Shown here one piece after another: positions 10,058 through 20,393 of a stretch of 64,000 nucleotides of DNA. Position 1 is the first letter of the stretch; every line of letters starts with the position of its first letter. Origin of the DNA: Casimicrobiaceae bacterium (GTDB lineage: Bacteria; Pseudomonadota; Gammaproteobacteria; Burkholderiales; Casimicrobiaceae); assembly GCA_025056355.1 (NCBI GenBank), contig JANWWI010000006.1:25584-89583 (forward strand), read 5' to 3'. Both the position numbers and the translations under genes were made by a program. Under the pieces are notes generated by a model that was given only the letters and a program-made list of their open reading frames with translations, was not told where the DNA came from and did no database searches.

Positions 10058-10858
10058 TCAGTGTTTGCCGATATGCGAGCGCAGCTCTTGCACGAGCTCT
10101 TGGAATTCCGGCGCGTAGGTCACCGCCAGATCGCGCGGCCGCGGCAGCGGTACACGCTGAACCTTGACGATGCGGCCGGGCCGGTCGCTCATCACATAGA
10201 CCGTGTCGCAGAGGAACACCGCCTCGCGCAGGTCGTGGGTGACAAGAAGCGCTGTGATGCCCTTGGCCGCATGCAGGTCGCGCATCATGCACCAGAGCTC
10301 TTCGCGCGTGAAGGCATCGAGCGCGCCGAAGGGCTCGTCGAGCATGAGAATTTCGGGCTCGTGGATGAGGGCGCGGCAAATGCTCGTTCTCTGCTGCATG
10401 CCGCCGGAGAGCTGCCAAGGGTATTTTTCGGTGAAGCCCTTCAAGCCCACGGATTCGAGCAGCGCGCGCGCCTTGGCGCGGTATTGCTCGCGCTTCGCCC
10501 GGATTTGGCTCCGGTGCGGCTCGACGATCTCGAGCGGCAAGAGCACGTTGTCGACCGCCGTGCGCCAGGGCAAAAGATTGGCCGCCTGAAAGGCCATGCC
10601 GACCTTGTTGATCGGCCCGGTGATCGGCTTGCCTTCGAGCAACAAGCGACCGCTGGCGATGGGCATCAGGCCGCTGATCAACTTCATCATCGAACTTTTG
10701 CCGCATCCCGAAGGACCCACCACGGCCACGAACTCGCCCTTGTGAATGGTCAGGGTGAGGTCTTCGACCGCCTTGACCGCGGTCGGCCCACGGCCATAGA
10801 CCATGCTGACATGTTCGAGCTCGACGAGCGGTGCACCAAGATGATCGCTGGCGGTCAT
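10058..10858 (-). CDS. ABC transporter ATP-binding protein
   Basis: Walker A GPSGCGKSS, signature LSGGMQQR, Walker B ILMLDEPFGALD, H-loop LLVTHD. Confidence 0.94.
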   Translation of the reverse strand: MTASDHLGAPLVELEHVSMVYGRGPTAVKAVEDLTLTIHKGEFVAVVGPSGCGKSSMMKLISGLMPIASGRLLLEGKPITGPINKVGMAFQAANLLPWRTAVDNVLLPLEIVEPHRSQIRAKREQYRAKARALLESVGLKGFTEKYPWQLSGGMQQRTSICRALIHEPEILMLDEPFGALDAFTREELWCMMRDLHAAKGITALLVTHDLREAVFLCDTVYVMSDRPGRIVKVQRVPLPRPRDLAVTYAPEFQELVQELRSHIGKH

Positions 10859-11127
10859 CGTTCTTCCCCCCAAGTCCCCAAAAGCGTGCACGAAGCCCGA
10901 TTCCGGGAAGGCTGGGCCGGGCTGTCCTTGCTCTGGCGGGTCAGGGCCCGAGTGTAGGCCGCTGCCCGCTTCGGCGCGCACAGCCCGGGCTTATAGGTCC
11001 CATCGAACACGAGGTTCGCGAAAACACCCATCGCGACCAGGCGCACCGGCGCTAAATTGCACCTTGTGCGCCGGGTACGCGATTTGCTCGTCCCGGCCCG
11101 ATGATTCCTCTTCGGGAGACCTCCACT

Positions 11128-12153
11128 ATGCTCGTCAAAACCTTCCTCACGCGGCTTGCCGCTTTTTGGGTCGCGGCGCTTCTGGTTGGGACCGCATTCG
11201 CCCAAACCCCGGTCAAATTCACACTCGATTGGCGCTTCGAAGGGCCGTCGGCCATTTTCCTTTGGGCGCTCGAGAAGGGCTACTACAAGGCCGAGGGGCT
11301 CGATGTGACGATCGATGCCGGAAACGGTTCCACCGAGGCCATCAACCGTGTGGCCTCGGGCACCTACGACATCGGCTTCGGCGACATCAATTCGCTGATC
11401 CGCTTCCGCGACAAGCGCGAAAACCCGCCGATGAAGGCCGTGGCGATGATCTATGACGCCCCGCCCTTTGCCATCGTTTCGCTGGCAAAGAACGGCATCG
11501 TCAAGCCGAAAGACCTGGAAGGCAAGATCCTCGGCGCACCGGCCGCTGACGGTGCCTTTGCCCAGTGGAAGGCCTTTGTCGCGATCAACAAAATCGACGA
11601 TTCGAAAGTGAAAATTGAAAACGTCGGCTTCCCCGTGCGTGAGCCGATGCTCGTCGAAGGCAAGGTTCATGCGATCACGGGCTTTTCCTTTTCAAGCTAC
11701 ATCAACCTCAGAAGCCGCGGCGTACCTCAAGATGGCATCAACGTCATGCTCATGCGTGAGCATGGGCTTGATCTCTACGGCAACGCCATCATCGTCAACC
11801 CGGGCTTTGCGCAGAAGAATCCCAAAGCCGTGGCCGGCTTCGTGCGTGCCACGTTGCGCGCGGTGCGCGAGGTGGCCAACACGCAACGCGAAGCCGTCAA
11901 GCTGGTCATCAAACGCAACCCGATCGCGGACGAACAGTGGGAAGCGATCCGGCTCAAGCTCGCCTACGATCAGAACATCTTGACCAAAGATGCGCTTGCC
12001 AACGGCTTGGGCGGGGTGGACATGAAGCGCCTCGCTCGCTCGATTGACCAGATCGGACTGGCCTTCAATTTCACGAACAAGCCGAAGCCGGAAGACATCT
12101 TCGACCCGCAGTTCCTCCCGCCCAAGAACGAACGCATGGTCGTGCTGCGTTAG
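11128..12153 (+). CDS. ABC transporter substrate-binding protein (NMT1/THI5-like/SsuA)
   Basis: Signal peptide then [57 protein letters not shown]; divergent from the permease/ATPase genes. Confidence 0.88.
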   Translation: MLVKTFLTRLAAFWVAALLVGTAFAQTPVKFTLDWRFEGPSAIFLWALEKGYYKAEGLDVTIDAGNGSTEAINRVASGTYDIGFGDINSLIRFRDKRENPPMKAVAMIYDAPPFAIVSLAKNGIVKPKDLEGKILGAPAADGAFAQWKAFVAINKIDDSKVKIENVGFPVREPMLVEGKVHAITGFSFSSYINLRSRGVPQDGINVMLMREHGLDLYGNAIIVNPGFAQKNPKAVAGFVRATLRAVREVANTQREAVKLVIKRNPIADEQWEAIRLKLAYDQNILTKDALANGLGGVDMKRLARSIDQIGLAFNFTNKPKPEDIFDPQFLPPKNERMVVLR

Positions 12154-12182
12154 GCCTTTCGGCCGTTCGCGCTCGAAAGCGA

Positions 12183-12212
12183 GCCCGCCTTGTGCGGGCC
12201 GTTTGCTTTTCT
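12183..12212 (+). terminator. putative intrinsic terminator
   Basis: GCCCGC-CTTGT-GCGGGC hairpin followed by CGTTTGCTTTT, just downstream of the substrate-binding protein gene. Confidence 0.55.
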
Positions 12213-12277
12213 CCTGTGTTGCCTCAAGAGGCGCCGCGCGAAGACAGGCGATCCGCTTCGTTGCCTACAATCGATCC

Positions 12278-13555
12278 ATGCTCAAAAAACTCGATGTTGT
12301 TGACTACTTCCGCATGGTGGGCGAAGCGGCCCGCGCCGCACAACGGGAGCTTGCGCGCGCTTCCACGGCAGCCAAAAACGCCGCCCTGCTTGAAATCGCT
12401 GAAGCTCTTGCCGAGCGCGAAAGCCACATCCTCGAGCAAAACGCGCTCGATGTGAAAGCGGCCAAGGAAGCCGATCTGCCGCCCGCTCTGGTCGACCGCC
12501 TGATGCTGACCGGCAAGGCCATCACCGCGATGGCGGAAGGCTTGCGTCAAATCGCACAACTGCCTGATCCGGTGGGTGAAATCACCGATTTGCGACGTCG
12601 TCCCTCCGGCATCCGCGTCGGGCGCATGCGGGTACCGCTGGGTGTGGTGGGCATCATCTACGAGTCGCGACCCAATGTCACGATCGATGCCGCGGGGCTG
12701 TGCCTCAAAAGCGGCAACGCAGCCATTCTGCGCGGCGGCTCCGAGGCCGCCAAATCCAATGCGGCGCTTGCCGGTTGCATCAGTGCCGGGTTGAAGGCGG
12801 CAAAGCTCCCCGAGGCCTCCGTACAGGTGATTGAAACCACCGACCGCGCGGTCGTCACCGAAATGATCCGCCATCCCGAGTGGGTCGATGTGGTCATTCC
12901 GCGCGGCGGCAAGGGCCTCATCCAGGCGATTGCGAGCGAGGCGCGTGTGCCGGTCCTCAAGCACCTCGACGGCAACTGCCACGTCTATGTCGATGCGTTT
13001 GCGGATGCCGAAAAGGCGATCCGCATCGCCGACAACGCGAAAACGCGCCGCTACGGCATCTGCGGCGCGATGGAGACCCTGCTCGTGCATGCCACCCGCA
13101 TCGAGGATGTGCTCAAGCCTCTGGCAGCCATCTACCGCGACAAGGGGGTGGAACTACGCGGCTGCGAACGCACATGCGCAGCGCTCGCGGACTTTTCAAT
13201 CGTGCCGGCCACCGAAGAGGACTGGTCAACCGAATATCTGGCCCCGATCCTCGCCGTCAAAATTGTTGACTCGCTCGATGAGGCGATCGAACACATCGAG
13301 CGCTACGGCTCGCACCACACCGATGCGATCGTGACCGAGCACTGGAGCCACGCGGAGCGCTTTCTGCGCGAGGTCGACAGCGCAAGCGTCATGGTCAATG
13401 CAAGCACACAGTTCGCCGACGGCTTTGAGTATGGTCTCGGGGCTGAAATCGGCATCTCGACCGACAAATTGCATGCCCGCGGGCCGGTGGGACTGGAAGG
13501 CCTGACCACACAGAAGTTCGTCGTGCTCGGCGAAGGCAGCATCCGCGCGGGCTGA
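12278..13555 (+). CDS. proA: glutamate-5-semialdehyde dehydrogenase (gamma-glutamyl phosphate reductase)
   Basis: [54 protein letters not shown]; start taken at [11 protein letters not shown]. Confidence 0.95.
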   Translation: MLKKLDVVDYFRMVGEAARAAQRELARASTAAKNAALLEIAEALAERESHILEQNALDVKAAKEADLPPALVDRLMLTGKAITAMAEGLRQIAQLPDPVGEITDLRRRPSGIRVGRMRVPLGVVGIIYESRPNVTIDAAGLCLKSGNAAILRGGSEAAKSNAALAGCISAGLKAAKLPEASVQVIETTDRAVVTEMIRHPEWVDVVIPRGGKGLIQAIASEARVPVLKHLDGNCHVYVDAFADAEKAIRIADNAKTRRYGICGAMETLLVHATRIEDVLKPLAAIYRDKGVELRGCERTCAALADFSIVPATEEDWSTEYLAPILAVKIVDSLDEAIEHIERYGSHHTDAIVTEHWSHAERFLREVDSASVMVNASTQFADGFEYGLGAEIGISTDKLHARGPVGLEGLTTQKFVVLGEGSIRAG

Positions 13556-13583
13556 TGCCACGTTCGTCGCGGCCTCTACGCCG

Positions 13584-15278
13584 ATGATTGATTGGCACCT
13601 CACCGAGACGATCGACGAACGCTGCCCGGCCTGCGGCCTCGGTGGGCGCATGTCGGTGGTAGCAAGCGTGCCGCGCATCGACGCGCCGCAAGAGCGGGCG
13701 CGCTTTGCGCGCTGTGGGGCCTGTGCAAGCCTCCTCCACGACGGTGCGATCCGCGCCTTCGATCACGTCACGGGCGCCGACCAAGGCACCTTCCTGCGCC
13801 AGTACCTTGAAAATCTCGCCGGCCCCTGGGAGACGTTTTGGCCGATCGGCGTGCTCGCCGATGCCGGGCGCCGCTCGCTGCTCGAAGTGGGCTGTGGTTT
13901 CGGCTGGAGCGTCGATCTCTGGCGCACGCAGGTCAACGCCGATGCGCACGGCTGCGACCCGGCCGACTATGCTCGCGCGGGCCGCGCGCTCCTCGGCGAG
14001 CACATCCATCACGCGCTCCTGGACGACGTACCCGAACTCGCTGGGCGCCGCTTCGACGTGGTCTATGCAAGCGAAGTGATCGAGCATGTCGACGACCCGC
14101 GCGCCTTCGTGGGCTTGCTCGTGCCGCGCCTCACGCCGCGTGGGGTCCTCGTGCTCACCACACCGGCAGCCGAATTCATCGCGCCCGAGAACGACCCGGC
14201 CACCGTGCTCGCTGCCCTCGCGCCAGGCTTTCACGGCATGCTTTTTTCACGCGGCGCGCTTGAGGCGCTTTTGCGCGAATTCGGCTTCCCGCACGTCGTG
14301 GTCGAGCGCCACCACGAGCGGCTGATCGCCTGGGCGAGCGCCGAACCGATCGCACGGCGCGCTCCCGAGGCGCTCTTGTCGGCCTACCTCCGCTATCTCG
14401 CCGAACGCGGGCGGACGGTCACGGGCGAGGATGAAGTCAGTCGATCCTTGCGCGCGGGGCTCGCCTATCGCAACTTCAAGGAGCGGCTCCTGCGCGGGGT
14501 CAGCGAAGGGCTCGAGGCGGCGAGAAGCGAAGCCAATCGAATCGCGCTTATGACCGACGAGGCACAAGCGCCCATGCCAGAGGCTCTGCTTTCCGCCCTG
14601 CGCGAGACGGCAGCGGGGCTACCCGCGTTTGCGAAGCGCTTCCGGTTCTGCCTGCCGCAAGTGGCTTTCCTGAACGGAATCGACGCCCAACGCCTCGGGC
14701 AACGCGATCTCGCGCAGCGTTGGTTCGCCCTCATGCAAGCCGTCACCGAGCGGCTGTGCGGACAAAGTGTGCTCTATAACCTTGAAGCGGCGGCGTGGTA
14801 TTGGATCGCCGAACGCGAGCGGCTCATCGCCCTGGCCGAAGCCGGTGATGATCAGGGGCTCGCACAAGGGCTCCTGCAGCTCTTTGCCGCGCTCGATGTA
14901 CCGCTTGCGAGGATCGGAGGCTCCTCGCCGTCCGGGCAGAGCGTGTTCGATGTGCTCGTGCTGCTGGCTGATGGCCATCGCTCGGCTGAGTATGGGCGGT
15001 TCCTTGCCCGCGTGGCAGCGCATCTTGAAGCGGCCTCCGCCCCGGTTGCGCACTGGGCGGCAGCGCTGTTTGCGCTCAGCGCAGGCCGATGCACCGGGCA
15101 GGCGCTTGCGCCAGCCCTCGAGCGCTGTGCCTCGGCGGTTGAGGCACTTGAAGAACGCAGCGGCAGCCTCAAACCCCTGGCGCAGGCGCGGCTGTCCGCC
15201 GACCGTGCCCGGCCGGCTGCGCTTTCTTTCGCCTCGAGCGCGTGGAAACAGCCGCTCGTCACCTCACGCTGGGGGTAA
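13584..15278 (+). CDS. class I SAM-dependent methyltransferase with N-terminal Cys cluster and long C-terminal extension
   Basis: CPACG...CGACASLLH; LLEVGCGFGWSVDLWR; VVYASEVIEHVDDPRAFVGLLVPRLTPRGVLVLTTP. Confidence 0.82.
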   Translation: MIDWHLTETIDERCPACGLGGRMSVVASVPRIDAPQERARFARCGACASLLHDGAIRAFDHVTGADQGTFLRQYLENLAGPWETFWPIGVLADAGRRSLLEVGCGFGWSVDLWRTQVNADAHGCDPADYARAGRALLGEHIHHALLDDVPELAGRRFDVVYASEVIEHVDDPRAFVGLLVPRLTPRGVLVLTTPAAEFIAPENDPATVLAALAPGFHGMLFSRGALEALLREFGFPHVVVERHHERLIAWASAEPIARRAPEALLSAYLRYLAERGRTVTGEDEVSRSLRAGLAYRNFKERLLRGVSEGLEAARSEANRIALMTDEAQAPMPEALLSALRETAAGLPAFAKRFRFCLPQVAFLNGIDAQRLGQRDLAQRWFALMQAVTERLCGQSVLYNLEAAAWYWIAERERLIALAEAGDDQGLAQGLLQLFAALDVPLARIGGSSPSGQSVFDVLVLLADGHRSAEYGRFLARVAAHLEAASAPVAHWAAALFALSAGRCTGQALAPALERCASAVEALEERSGSLKPLAQARLSADRARPAALSFASSAWKQPLVTSRWG

Positions 15279-15305
15279 TACCCGCCGCTTGCCCTTGAGA
15301 TCGCC

Positions 15306-16352
15306 ATGTTGCGCCCGCCGCTACTGATCGTCGACGGTCGGATCCCGACCACGGCGATCGCCGAACGGCTCCTGCGCGACGCCTACGGCGGCTGCGAGGT
15401 CCGCACGGGCGAAGAGCTGCTGGGCGCGCAAGTGCTCAAGCGCCCGCTGTTTATCTCGCGGCTTTGTCATCCGCGCTTTGCTTGGTTGCCCGAGTATCTG
15501 CACGCCCGGGGCGTGCCCTATGTGTACTTGCTCGACGATCACTTCTTTGCACTGACGCCCGACTACGACCGCCACAACGGCGCCTTTTTCTCTCATCCGG
15601 CGGTGCACGAAACGCTCACGGCCTTTCTTCGCGGCGCACGGGCCGTCTGGCTCATGTCGGAGGTGCTTGCGGCTCAATTACGCGCTCGGCTGCCTGAGCT
15701 CGACTGCAGGGTCGTGCCGGCACCCGTCGATCTTGCGCTCTTTGACGCCTGCTTTGCGCGCCGCGCGCCGCGGCCGCGACCGCCGGAGGTGTGGAGCGTC
15801 GGCTATGCAAGCACGCGCCGGCCCAATGTCGCGGCGCTTCTGACGCAGCTGGTCGAGCGAGCCAGCGCGCGCTTCGGGCCGAGGCTTCGCTTCGAATTCA
15901 TCGGCTGGTGCCCCGATGCAATCGCCGCGCATCCGGCGGTGCAGGTCTTTGCGCCGATTGAGGACTATGCGCGCTTCGTGCAAACGATGCTGGATCGGCA
16001 CTGGGATGTCGCACTCGCGCCCCTCGGCGACTCCGTGTTCGAAAACGCCAAAACCAACCTCAAGTACCGCGAGTACGCCGCTGCGCGCATCCCGGGGCTC
16101 TTTAGCGCGGTGCCGCTCTATGCGAACTGTGTGCGCGACGGTGAGACGGGCTTGCTGGTGGGTTTCGATCCAGAGGCTTGGGTCGAGGCCTTGACCCGGC
16201 TCTTGGCCGATTCGGCCCTGCGCGAGGCGATCGTCAGGCAAGCCCTGGCCGAGGTACGCGCCAAGCACGCGCAGCCCGTGGTCGCCCAGCGTGTGCGCGA
16301 GACCTTTGCCGATTGTTTTGCGCAGACCGATGCAAGCAGCGCCCTCGCGTAA
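15306..16352 (+). CDS. glycosyltransferase (GT4-like)
   Basis: RPNVAALLTQLVERASARFGPRLRFEFIGWCPDA...VFAPIEDYARFVQTM...DVALAPLGDSVFENAKTNLKYREYAAARIPGLFSAVPLYANCVRDGETGLLVGFD. Confidence 0.75.
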   Translation: MLRPPLLIVDGRIPTTAIAERLLRDAYGGCEVRTGEELLGAQVLKRPLFISRLCHPRFAWLPEYLHARGVPYVYLLDDHFFALTPDYDRHNGAFFSHPAVHETLTAFLRGARAVWLMSEVLAAQLRARLPELDCRVVPAPVDLALFDACFARRAPRPRPPEVWSVGYASTRRPNVAALLTQLVERASARFGPRLRFEFIGWCPDAIAAHPAVQVFAPIEDYARFVQTMLDRHWDVALAPLGDSVFENAKTNLKYREYAAARIPGLFSAVPLYANCVRDGETGLLVGFDPEAWVEALTRLLADSALREAIVRQALAEVRAKHAQPVVAQRVRETFADCFAQTDASSALA

Positions 16353-17676
16353 TGCGCCTTGCCCCTGTGGCAGCGGGCGACGCTACAAAGAGTGCCACGG
16401 CCGACTCGATGCGGCGGCCGCCCCGCTGCCCACAAAAGCGCAAACCTTGGCCGAGCAAGCGCTTGCGGCCCAACAGGCGCGTCGGCTCGAGCAGGCCGAG
16501 CGACTCTACCGCGAGGCGCTCACGCTTGATCCCAACCACGCCGATGCGCTGCACATGCTGGGGGTGGTGCGGCTTGAGCGCGGGGACGCCCTCGAGGCTC
16601 TGACGCTCATCCTTCGCGCGACCGAGTTGACCGACTGGCGTTATCCGGCGTTTTTGCACAACCTGGGCCTGGCGCTTGCGCGTTGCCTCAGTGGCGATGA
16701 GCCGGTTGAGCATCTGCTCGGGGAAGTCGGCCGCCGCTATCGCACCGAGGGCGTACAAGGCAGCCTCCGAGAGCCCCGCGCGGTTGGGCTCGTCTCGGTG
16801 CTCGTGCCGAGTTTCAACCACGGCCGCTTCATCGAACAGGCCATCGAATCGGTATTTGCGCAAACCTGGCGCGAGCTTGAGCTTGTGGTCATCGACGATG
16901 GCTCGCGCGATGATTCGCCCGAGCGGCTGCGGGCGCTTGAGCGTCGCTCCCCGATTCCGTTTCGGCTGGTGCTGCGGGAAAACCGGGGCGCTGCGGCAAC
17001 CCTCAACGAGGCTGCGCGGCTGGCCCGGGGACAATGGCTGCATCCGGTCAACAGCGATGACGTGTTGCCGCCCGAGCGCATCGAGCGCATGGTCGAGGCC
17101 GTGGCCGCGCGCGGCCACGACTGGGGCTTTGGCCGCGTCGAGTGTCTCGATGCCCAAGGTCGGCCCATCGACCCGCTCGCCGATCCGCGCGTTTTTGCCT
17201 TCTATGGCATGCAAAGCGAGATCGGCCTCGCCGAGACGGTGAGCGAGTGCTTTCTGACGGCGAATGTGGCCATCTCGACCGGCAACCTTTTCTTCTCGCG
17301 CGCGCTCTTTGAGCGCATCGGCGGCTTCCGGGAAGACGAACGCTGGCATCACGACTGGAGCTTTGCGCTTGCTGCCTGCTTCGAAGCCGAGCCGCAGTAC
17401 GTGCCGACGGCGACCTACCGCTATCGTCTGCACGAGACCAACACCATCAGCGAAGCGGCGGCGGCGCGGCTGGCCGAGGTCGCGCGACTCCTTCCGCCCT
17501 TCTTCGAACGCGTCTTTGCGGGCGGCGCGCCGAACCCCTGGGCGCCGGATGCTCGCCGCTGGGGGGCCGGGCTGGTTGCGCGGCTGCTCAGTAGCGGCGC
17601 AGGCCGCTATGTGCCGCGCGAGCGAATCCAAGCGCTTGCGCGCGAGGTCCTCGCGCGTCTCGGCGAGAATGTTTGA
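16330..17676 (+). CDS. SEC-C motif + TPR + GT2 glycosyltransferase fusion protein
   Basis: RNAPCPCGSGRRYKECHG (SEC-C), AERLYREALTLDPNHADALHMLGVVRLERGDALEAL (TPR), VSVLVPSFNHGRFIEQAIESVFAQTWRELELVVIDDGSRDDSPE (GT2). Confidence 0.85.
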   Translation: MQAAPSRNAPCPCGSGRRYKECHGRLDAAAAPLPTKAQTLAEQALAAQQARRLEQAERLYREALTLDPNHADALHMLGVVRLERGDALEALTLILRATELTDWRYPAFLHNLGLALARCLSGDEPVEHLLGEVGRRYRTEGVQGSLREPRAVGLVSVLVPSFNHGRFIEQAIESVFAQTWRELELVVIDDGSRDDSPERLRALERRSPIPFRLVLRENRGAAATLNEAARLARGQWLHPVNSDDVLPPERIERMVEAVAARGHDWGFGRVECLDAQGRPIDPLADPRVFAFYGMQSEIGLAETVSECFLTANVAISTGNLFFSRALFERIGGFREDERWHHDWSFALAACFEAEPQYVPTATYRYRLHETNTISEAAAARLAEVARLLPPFFERVFAGGAPNPWAPDARRWGAGLVARLLSSGAGRYVPRERIQALAREVLARLGENV

Positions 17677-17678
17677 GT

Positions 17679-18527
17679 ATGCAGTTTCACCGCTACCACG
17701 CCCTCGGCAATGACTACCTCGTGATCGACCCGGCTGATCACCCGGCGCCGTTGACGGCCGCCCAGATCGAGCGGCTCTGCCACCGGCACTTTGGCATCGG
17801 CGCCGACGGTATTCTTTGGGGACCGCTGCCTGGTCGAGACGGCGCACCGTTCGCGCTGCGCATCTGGAACCCCGACGGCTCGGAGGCGGAAAAAAGCGGC
17901 AACGGGCTTCGCATTTTCTGCCGCTACCTGTTCGACACGGGACGGGTCGTTCTAGAGGCGCCTTTTCGCGTCCACACCCCAGGCGGTGTGGTGGATGCCA
18001 CCGTGCATGCCGGTGGTGGCGAGGTCACTGTCGTGATGGGCCGCGTGAGTTTTTTGAGTTGCGACATTCCAGTCACCGGCCCGCGGCGTGAGGTGCTCGA
18101 TGAGCCGCTTGAGGTAGGCGGACGCACGCTGCGGGTCAGTGCGGCCACGCTCGGCAATCCACACTGTGTGGTCGACTGGCCCGAAGCGGGTGAGGCTGAG
18201 GCGCGGCAATTTGGCCCGCTCATCGAGACCGATGCGCGCTTTCCGCAGCGCACCAACGTGCAGTTTCTGCGTGTCATCGATCGCACGCGCATCGCGATCC
18301 AGATCTGGGAACGCGGCGCGGGCTACACGCTCGCCTCCGGCTCGAGCGCCTGCGCAGCGGCCGCCGTTGCCCATCGTCTCGGGCGGGTCGACGAACGCCT
18401 GAGGGTGCTTACGCCCGGAGGTGCGCTCTTTGTCGCCATCGGCGAGAATTGGACCGTGACGCTGCGTGGCCCAGTTACCCGCGTGGCAAGCGGCGTCATC
18501 GATCCCGAGATGTTCCGAATCGGATGA
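17679..18527 (+). CDS. dapF: diaminopimelate epimerase
   Basis: FHRYHALGNDYLVID, EKSGNGLRIFCRYL, GNPHCVV, YTLASGSSACAAAAVAHRLG. Confidence 0.95.
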   Translation: MQFHRYHALGNDYLVIDPADHPAPLTAAQIERLCHRHFGIGADGILWGPLPGRDGAPFALRIWNPDGSEAEKSGNGLRIFCRYLFDTGRVVLEAPFRVHTPGGVVDATVHAGGGEVTVVMGRVSFLSCDIPVTGPRREVLDEPLEVGGRTLRVSAATLGNPHCVVDWPEAGEAEARQFGPLIETDARFPQRTNVQFLRVIDRTRIAIQIWERGAGYTLASGSSACAAAAVAHRLGRVDERLRVLTPGGALFVAIGENWTVTLRGPVTRVASGVIDPEMFRIG

Positions 18528-18534
18528 CTCGCGC

Positions 18535-19218
18535 ATGAATGCCCAAGACGTTGCCGCGTGGTTGTCAACGCACCCGGACTTCTTTCTCGATTACCCGGGC
18601 CTGCTCGAAACGCTGCGTGTTCCACACCCGCAGGGCGAGCATACGATCTCGATTGTCGAGCGGCAGCTGATCGCGCTGCGCGAGCGCAACGCGCGGCTCG
18701 AACGGCAGCTGGCCGAGCTGATCGGCTACGGCCATCAAAATGATCAGCTCATCGACAAGATGCATCGACTGGCGCTTGCGTTGCTTCGCGCACCTGATGC
18801 TGCGGTGTCGCTTGCAGTGGCGCATGAGAGCCTGCGAAGCGATTTTGCGATCCCCTATTCCGCGATTCGCTGGTGGGGCGATCCGCTGCCCGGGGTCGAT
18901 GCAAGCGTGAGCGAGGCCAGCGCCGCGATGCGCAGCTACATCGCCGGGCTTGACCAGCCCTACGTGGGACCCAACGCCGCGCACGATTCGCGCACATGGC
19001 TCGTCGACATGCGCGAACCGGCGCAATCGTTCGCCTACGTTCCGCTGGGGGATGTGGCCGGTGGCGCGCCGTGCGGCGCACTCATGCTGGCCAGCCCCGA
19101 CCCCGAGCGCTTCACGCCGGATATGGCCGTCGACGTGCTCGCTCGGCTCGGACATCTAATCACGGCATCGCTTGCGCGCTACGCCGAGCGCGACGAGCGC
19201 GAAGAAGTCGGAGGCTGA
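18535..19218 (+). CDS. DUF484 family protein
   Basis: VAAWLSTHPDFFLDYPGLLETLRVPHPQGEHTISIVERQLIALRERNARLERQLAEL; conserved dapF-DUF484-xerC synteny. Confidence 0.88.
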   Translation: MNAQDVAAWLSTHPDFFLDYPGLLETLRVPHPQGEHTISIVERQLIALRERNARLERQLAELIGYGHQNDQLIDKMHRLALALLRAPDAAVSLAVAHESLRSDFAIPYSAIRWWGDPLPGVDASVSEASAAMRSYIAGLDQPYVGPNAAHDSRTWLVDMREPAQSFAYVPLGDVAGGAPCGALMLASPDPERFTPDMAVDVLARLGHLITASLARYAERDEREEVGG

Positions 19219-19277
19219 GCATCGCCGCCCGCACGCGCGCAACCGCTCCGGGGTCGCAGTCCCGCGAGGCGGCGCTC

Positions 19278-20165
19278 TTGCCGGAAAACCGCGCGCTCCT
19301 CGAAGGGTTTCTCGCCGCCCAATCGGTGCGAGGAACTCCGCAGACCCTCGCACGCTACGCCCGCGCCTGCCAAGCGCTTCTTGAGTTTGTCGGCGCACGA
19401 CCGCTTGCGGCACTCGACCGGCATGAGCTGCAACGGGCACTGGCGGCGCTGCACGCACGCGGACTGGGGCCGCGGACGCTCGCCGTCACGCTGTCTGCCT
19501 GGCGGCGTTTCTACCGCTATCTCGCCCGCGAGGATGCGCGTTTCGACGTGAGCCGGCTGGCCGGCTTGCGCATTCCCAAAGCCGCAAAGCGCTTGCCCAA
19601 CGCGCTTACCGAGGCGCAAGCCGTGCATCTGGTCGCGCCAGCGGCACAGTCCCCCGAAAGCCCCGAGGCGCTGCGCGATCAGGCCGCCTTCGAACTGCTC
19701 TACGGAACGGGCATGCGCGTGGGGGAACTGCTTGCGCTCAACCTCAGCGATATCGATCTTGCCGCAGCCGAAGTGCGCGTCTTCGGCAAGGGCCGCAAGG
19801 AGCGCGTGCTGCCGCTCGGACCGCCTGCGGTGACGGCTCTTGAGCGCTGGCTGGCAGTCCGTCCCGCCAGCAGCGAGACGGCGCTGTTTCTCGGCGCACG
19901 CGGCGGCCGCCTGAGCGCGAGCGTGCTGCGCCGCGCGCTTCGCCGACGGGCGCTTGAGCGCGGTTTTGCCGAGCGCATTTACCCGCACCGCCTTCGCCAC
20001 AGCTTTGCTTCGCATGTGCTGCAAAGCTCGGGCGATCTACGAGCCGTTCAGGAACTCATGGGTCACGCCTCGATCGCCTCGACCCAGGTCTACACGCATC
20101 TTGACTTTGCGCACCTGGCACGGGTCTACGACCAAGCGCATCCCCGGGCGAAGAAGCGGGGCTAG
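19278..20165 (+). CDS. xerC: tyrosine recombinase XerC
   Basis: LLYGTGMRVGELLALNLSDID, GKGRKERVLPL, HRLRHSFASHVLQSSGDLRAVQELMGHASIASTQVYTHLD; start uncertain (TTG assumed). Confidence 0.92.
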   Translation: MPENRALLEGFLAAQSVRGTPQTLARYARACQALLEFVGARPLAALDRHELQRALAALHARGLGPRTLAVTLSAWRRFYRYLAREDARFDVSRLAGLRIPKAAKRLPNALTEAQAVHLVAPAAQSPESPEALRDQAAFELLYGTGMRVGELLALNLSDIDLAAAEVRVFGKGRKERVLPLGPPAVTALERWLAVRPASSETALFLGARGGRLSASVLRRALRRRALERGFAERIYPHRLRHSFASHVLQSSGDLRAVQELMGHASIASTQVYTHLDFAHLARVYDQAHPRAKKRG

Positions 20166-20393
20166 CTGCAAGCCGTGGCCCGCGGGCGAGCGCAGCACCG
20201 CTCGGCAGTCGATACCGAGACGAGTCCGACCGCTTCGACGCGGATGAGGGCAGATGCGCCCTCCGATCAGTGCCGAGGCAGCTGCCAAGTGGTGAACCGA
20301 AAGCATTGCATGAGCGCCCGAAGCGCCTTGCCCCGCCTCCGTGTCCGAGCCGCTTGGGACCTTGGAAAAAGAAAGGTCGAACGACGGCCGGCT

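Noticed and set aside
10859-11127. TPP riboswitch or other metabolite riboswitch in the divergent ABC transporter region
   Set aside because: No CUGAGA/ACCUGA-type core found; transported substrate cannot be assigned from sequence.
16234-17847. 537-aa minus-strand ORF
   Set aside because: Antisense shadow of the SEC-C/TPR/GT2 gene; low-complexity R/A-rich translation with no motif, typical of high-GC opposite-frame ORFs.
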